Assembly (NCBI RefSeq): GCF_030167925.1
Contig: NZ_JASKUT010000002.1
Span: 1,612,001-1,676,000 of the forward strand
Direction of reading: 5' to 3'
Source: Paenibacillus silviterrae
GTDB lineage: Bacteria > Bacillota > Bacilli > Paenibacillales > NBRC-103111
Length of the DNA: 64,000 nt
The notes beneath the pieces are model-generated. The model was not told the DNA's origin, ran no database searches, and saw only the letters and a program-made list of their open reading frames with translations. This document shows positions 61,617 through 64,000 of the stretch, piece after piece. A program made the translations under genes and the position numbers. Positions within the stretch are counted from its first letter, which is position 1, and every line of letters begins with the position of its first letter.

Positions 61617-61658
61617 GTTTCAAGTACGATGTCATCAGGACATTAGGGGGGACTCAAA

Positions 61659-63035
61659 ATGAATGCTCGCAGCAGAAAGCTAATGATTTCCGTCGGACTG
61701 GGGATACTGCTCAATCCATTAAATTCTTCAATGGTTTCCGTTGCTATTCCAAGGCTGCAGAATGTGTACCAGCTTGACTTCACTGTTGTTTCCTGGATTA
61801 TTTTTTCTTTCTACATCGCAAGCGCTGTCGCGCAGCCCGTCATGGGAAAGGCCAGCGACTTATTCGGCCGCAAGAAAATATTTCTTACCGGACTTGTTGT
61901 AGCCTTTGTTGCTTCATTATTAGCACCGCTATCGCCAAGCTTTGGGTGGCTCATCGTTTTTCGTATTGTACAATCCATCGGGACAAGTATGATGGTTGCG
62001 GTTGGAATGGCAATTGTACGAATTCATATTCAAGAGAACCAAGCGACTGCGCTGTCGGTTTTATCCGTATTCCTATCCGGAGCGGCAGCTATCGGACCCT
62101 TTGTTGGCGGGATGTTGATCCACTGGTGGGACTGGTCTGCTATTTTTTTCGTCAATATTCCTTTCGTGGCGGCAAGCTTTCTATTCGCTTCCATTACAAT
62201 TCCTAAGGACGAACCGACAACATCCACTGCACGTAACAAGCCCTTGCATAAATGGCTTGAACTCATTGACGCTTCTGGAATCCTGCTCTTCACTTTAGGG
62301 CTGGTTGCCCTGCTCATTGGACTATTGTCGGTAAAATCATCCGAACAAGTTTCATTAACAAGTGTCGTTATCGGAATGATAGGGCTTGCTCTACTGGGAG
62401 CTTTCATTCGGCATGAGCTTCAAACGGCTTCGCCCTTTATTCCTTTGCGCACATTTGCAAACTATCCAGCGATGACTTGGATCAATGCCGAATTCATGCT
62501 TGTTAATGTACTTTTTTACACGGTCTTTTTCGGGCTTCCCTCTTATTTGCAAATAGTACGTCACGTCAGCGAGCTCCATACAGGGATTCTCATGTTAAAC
62601 TTGGGCTTGTGCTCGCTCATTGCTTCTCCGCTGGCAGGACGATGGATCGATAAGTCAGGACCCCGTCCGGCATTGCTCGTATCGGCAATCCTGATGACCT
62701 TGGGGTCAGTATGGATCGTGACATTGAATCAAGCTTCATCGGTTATCAGTGTGTGTTTGGCTTTAGCTGCATTCGGTGTCAGCAACGGGTTGAACAATGT
62801 CGGTATGCAAGCGGCTTTGTTCCAAAGTGCCCCAAAGGAATTAATCGGTGTAGCCTCCGGATTATTCAATACATCAAGATACCTGGGAACCATTCTCTCT
62901 TCGTTGCTGATTGGCATCGTAATGGGAGATAAGTTCAGCTTCGGGGGATTTCGGGTGCTTGGGATGATCCTCACAGTAGTTGCCATGCCCTTGGTAATCA
63001 TTTGTTGGCGGCGCCGGAAGTCAAAAGAACTTTGA
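61659..63035 (+). CDS. MFS drug exporter, DHA2-like
   Basis: A 458-residue exporter with 13-14 membrane helices. LNPLNSSMVSVAIPRLQNVY in helix 1 corresponds to the LDxTIVNVALP motif of DHA2 proteins, GKASDLFGRKKIF is motif A, and SGAAAIGPFVGGMLI is the drug-antiporter motif C. GGGGGG lies 7 nt before the ATG. It is divergent from a LysR gene that likely controls it. The Asp usually found in helix 1 is Asn here, as in some other members. The drug range is unknown. Confidence 0.9.
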   Translation: MNARSRKLMISVGLGILLNPLNSSMVSVAIPRLQNVYQLDFTVVSWIIFSFYIASAVAQPVMGKASDLFGRKKIFLTGLVVAFVASLLAPLSPSFGWLIVFRIVQSIGTSMMVAVGMAIVRIHIQENQATALSVLSVFLSGAAAIGPFVGGMLIHWWDWSAIFFVNIPFVAASFLFASITIPKDEPTTSTARNKPLHKWLELIDASGILLFTLGLVALLIGLLSVKSSEQVSLTSVVIGMIGLALLGAFIRHELQTASPFIPLRTFANYPAMTWINAEFMLVNVLFYTVFFGLPSYLQIVRHVSELHTGILMLNLGLCSLIASPLAGRWIDKSGPRPALLVSAILMTLGSVWIVTLNQASSVISVCLALAAFGVSNGLNNVGMQAALFQSAPKELIGVASGLFNTSRYLGTILSSLLIGIVMGDKFSFGGFRVLGMILTVVAMPLVIICWRRRKSKEL

Positions 63036-63044
63036 GGGGAATGT

Positions 63045-63479
63045 TCACTGGCGACCTTTGGCTAGGATCCGGAAGGTGACACCGAATTTATCAGTTACAT
63101 TGCCATAAGCGGGGCTGAAGAAACTTGCTTGCAGAGGTTCGTTGACTTGACCGCCCTCTTTCTATGCCTCAAAATATTGGGTAGCTTCCTCTTTGTCGTT
63201 GGTTTGAACAACGATGGTCACTTGCGTTCCCTTCCGCTAGCTTCTTCCGGTATAGTGGTCGGTGAGCTGAAGCTCCGAATCGCCGATCTTTAAGATGGCG
63301 AAGTTGATCAAGTCTTTGTTTTCAGGAGGCAGCGGAGCGTCCGGATTTCCCGGCATATCGCCAAATCGCAGTGCATATACAACCTTGGCATCCAGCGTAT
63401 TCACGTAAAAATCGTTAGCCTCATTAGCGCTGCCGTTCATTTCAAGAAAAGGGATCAAACTCGTACTCACAACAACCAT
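63045..63479 (-). pseudogene. PhnB-like VOC protein with two in-frame amber codons
   Basis: The frame runs from an ATG at 63479 through SLIPFLEMNGSANEANDFYV and DKLINFAILKIGD-type sequence to TAG at 63237, continues GTQVTIVVQTNDKEEATQYF to a second TAG at 63162, and then ends KEGGQVNEPLQASFFSPAYG, NVTDKFGVTFRILAKGRQ and TGA. All three parts follow PhnB-like VOC proteins (about 140 residues) with no frameshift. Two premature TAG codons are the only damage, so inactivation is probably recent. Confidence 0.8.
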
Positions 63480-63513
63480 CTCCTTAGTTTACATATTATT
63501 AACCGGGATACCG

Positions 63514-63627
63514 ATGATTTTTTCGGAAGTGGGCTGGAAAACAGCGGATGGCAAGCTCACCGAGATCGACTTGACTGCCGATCAAGAACGGCTTCGTCAA
63601 ATCGACATTGCCGTTTTGTACGATTGA
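63514..63627 (+). CDS. Possible short ORF or remnant
   Basis: A 37-residue plus-strand reading, MIFSEVGWKTADGKLTEIDL, then TADQERLRQIDIAVLYD, looks like real protein but has no ribosome site and no recognised family. It may be the tail of a lost gene in the space between the VOC pseudogene and the tRNA operon. Confidence 0.25.
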   Translation: MIFSEVGWKTADGKLTEIDLTADQERLRQIDIAVLYD

Positions 63628-63720
63628 AAGCCGCTGCAGCATGTAAACAGTAAGAATGTAACGTTATTCCCGAGTTTCCTGGTTCTGACCAGACTCCGAC
63701 CGGGTAGACGCGCAGAAAAT

Positions 63721-63749
63721 CAAAAAAGCCGCGGATAACCTCCGCGGCT
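63721..63749 (-). terminator. Terminator of the tRNA operon
   Basis: AGCCGCGGA (63727-63735) pairs with TCCGCGGCT (63741-63749). On the minus strand the stem is followed by TTTTTTG. It lies 17 nt past the tRNA-Gly 3' end. Confidence 0.92.
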
Positions 63750-63766
63750 GTATTTTTTGTATGTAT

Positions 63767-63840
63767 TGGAGCGGATGATGGGAATCGAACCCACGCTACC
63801 AGCTTGGAAGGCTGGAGTTCTACCATTGAACTACATCCGC
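63767..63840 (-). tRNA. tRNA-Gly (anticodon TCC)
   Basis: A 74-nt gene with encoded CCA. The anticodon stem is CCAGC/GCTGG with loop CTTCCAA. Acceptor GCGGATG pairs with CATCCGC, and the T-arm contains GTTCGATTC. It is the last gene of the minus-strand cluster. Confidence 0.95.
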
Positions 63841-63843
63841 ACA

Positions 63844-63920
63844 TGGTCGGGACGACACGATTTGAACATGCGACCCCCTGGTCCCAAACCAGGTGCTCTA
63901 CCAAGCTGAGCTACGTCCCG
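63844..63920 (-). tRNA. tRNA-Pro (anticodon TGG)
   Basis: A 77-nt gene with encoded CCA. The acceptor is CGGGACG/CGTCCCG, the anticodon arm CCTGG-TTTGGGA-CCAGG, and the T-loop GTTCAAATC. It lies 3 nt upstream of tRNA-Gly. Confidence 0.95.
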
Positions 63921-63927
63921 AAATATA

Positions 63928-64000
63928 TGCCGGTAGAGGGACTTGAACCCCCACGGTTTCCCTCACGATTTTGAGTCGCGCGCGTCTGCCAATTCCGCCA
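63928..64000 (-). tRNA. tRNA-Leu (anticodon CAA), 5' end outside window
   Basis: The 3' part of a class II tRNA: anticodon arm CGCGA-CTCAAAA-TCGTG, a variable arm, T-arm GTTCAAGTC and acceptor strand ACCGGCA. No CCA is encoded. The window ends within the D-arm side, so the first bases of the acceptor stem are missing. Confidence 0.9.

Overview
The window looks like chromosomal DNA of a Gram-positive, endospore-forming, carbohydrate-scavenging Firmicute, most probably Paenibacillus or a close relative. This is inferred from the AGGAGG-type ribosome binding sites, the frequent TTG/GTG starts, LplA/LplB/LplC-type oligosaccharide ABC importers paired with YesM/YesN and AraC regulators, a BmrC/BmrD-type ABC exporter pair, an Sda-type sporulation inhibitor and a closely packed tRNA operon. 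No transposase, integrase, phage gene or CRISPR array was found.

Layout. 1-5.5 kb: a locus for uronic-acid polysaccharides (heparinase II/III-like lyase, GH28, GH88) with a divergent AraC regulator. 5.5-9.4 kb: bmrD/bmrC behind a leader with a mini-ORF and hairpins. 9.8-10.5 kb: a small haem-copper-oxidase-like membrane protein and a small protein with a duplicated motif. 10.6-17.4 kb: a sugar-acid operon (FAH-type dehydratase, split UxaA-type enzyme, semialdehyde dehydrogenase, YjhG/YagF-type dehydratase) under an IclR regulator that appears to start at ATT. 17.5-22.6 kb: an eroded stretch with two damaged acetyltransferases, remnants of GH38, GH2 and GH36 glycosidases, and four copies of a short palindrome around an intact MBL-fold hydrolase and an intact GH2 enzyme. 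22.6-28.7 kb: the importer for that GH2 locus and its membrane AraC regulator. 28.9-30.4 kb: HxlR regulator and oxidoreductase. 30.5-40.1 kb: a right-handed beta-helix protein, then one operon of response regulator, histidine kinase, two permeases, binding protein and a sulfatase.

40.4-49.7 kb holds small regulatory and resistance units: a CPBP protease, an SDR/AraC pair, a TetR/MFS pair with twin operators, DUF2339 and CBO0543-type membrane proteins, and a PadR/DUF2812 pair. At 49.8-50.1 kb a strong candidate cyclic-di-GMP-I (GEMM) riboswitch lies directly upstream of an sda-like gene. This is the most interesting arrangement in the window, because it would connect c-di-GMP to the decision to sporulate. 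50.2-57.8 kb carries small membrane proteins, one of them frameshifted, a VOC protein with a fused remnant upstream, a methyltransferase, a UvrA-like protein without ATPase motifs, an unusual MurF, and an ArsR/SRPBCC operon with a doubled operator. 58-63 kb holds three efflux-type membrane proteins and a LysR regulator. The right end has a VOC pseudogene with two amber codons and a tRNA operon (Leu-Pro-Gly) that runs off the window.

Taken together, sugar-capture operons import and trim polysaccharides, and the IclR-controlled operon could channel sugar acids to 2-oxoglutarate. The decayed glycosidase pieces suggest rapid gain and loss of substrate-specific genes. All assignments were made by eye from sequence motifs; no database search was run.
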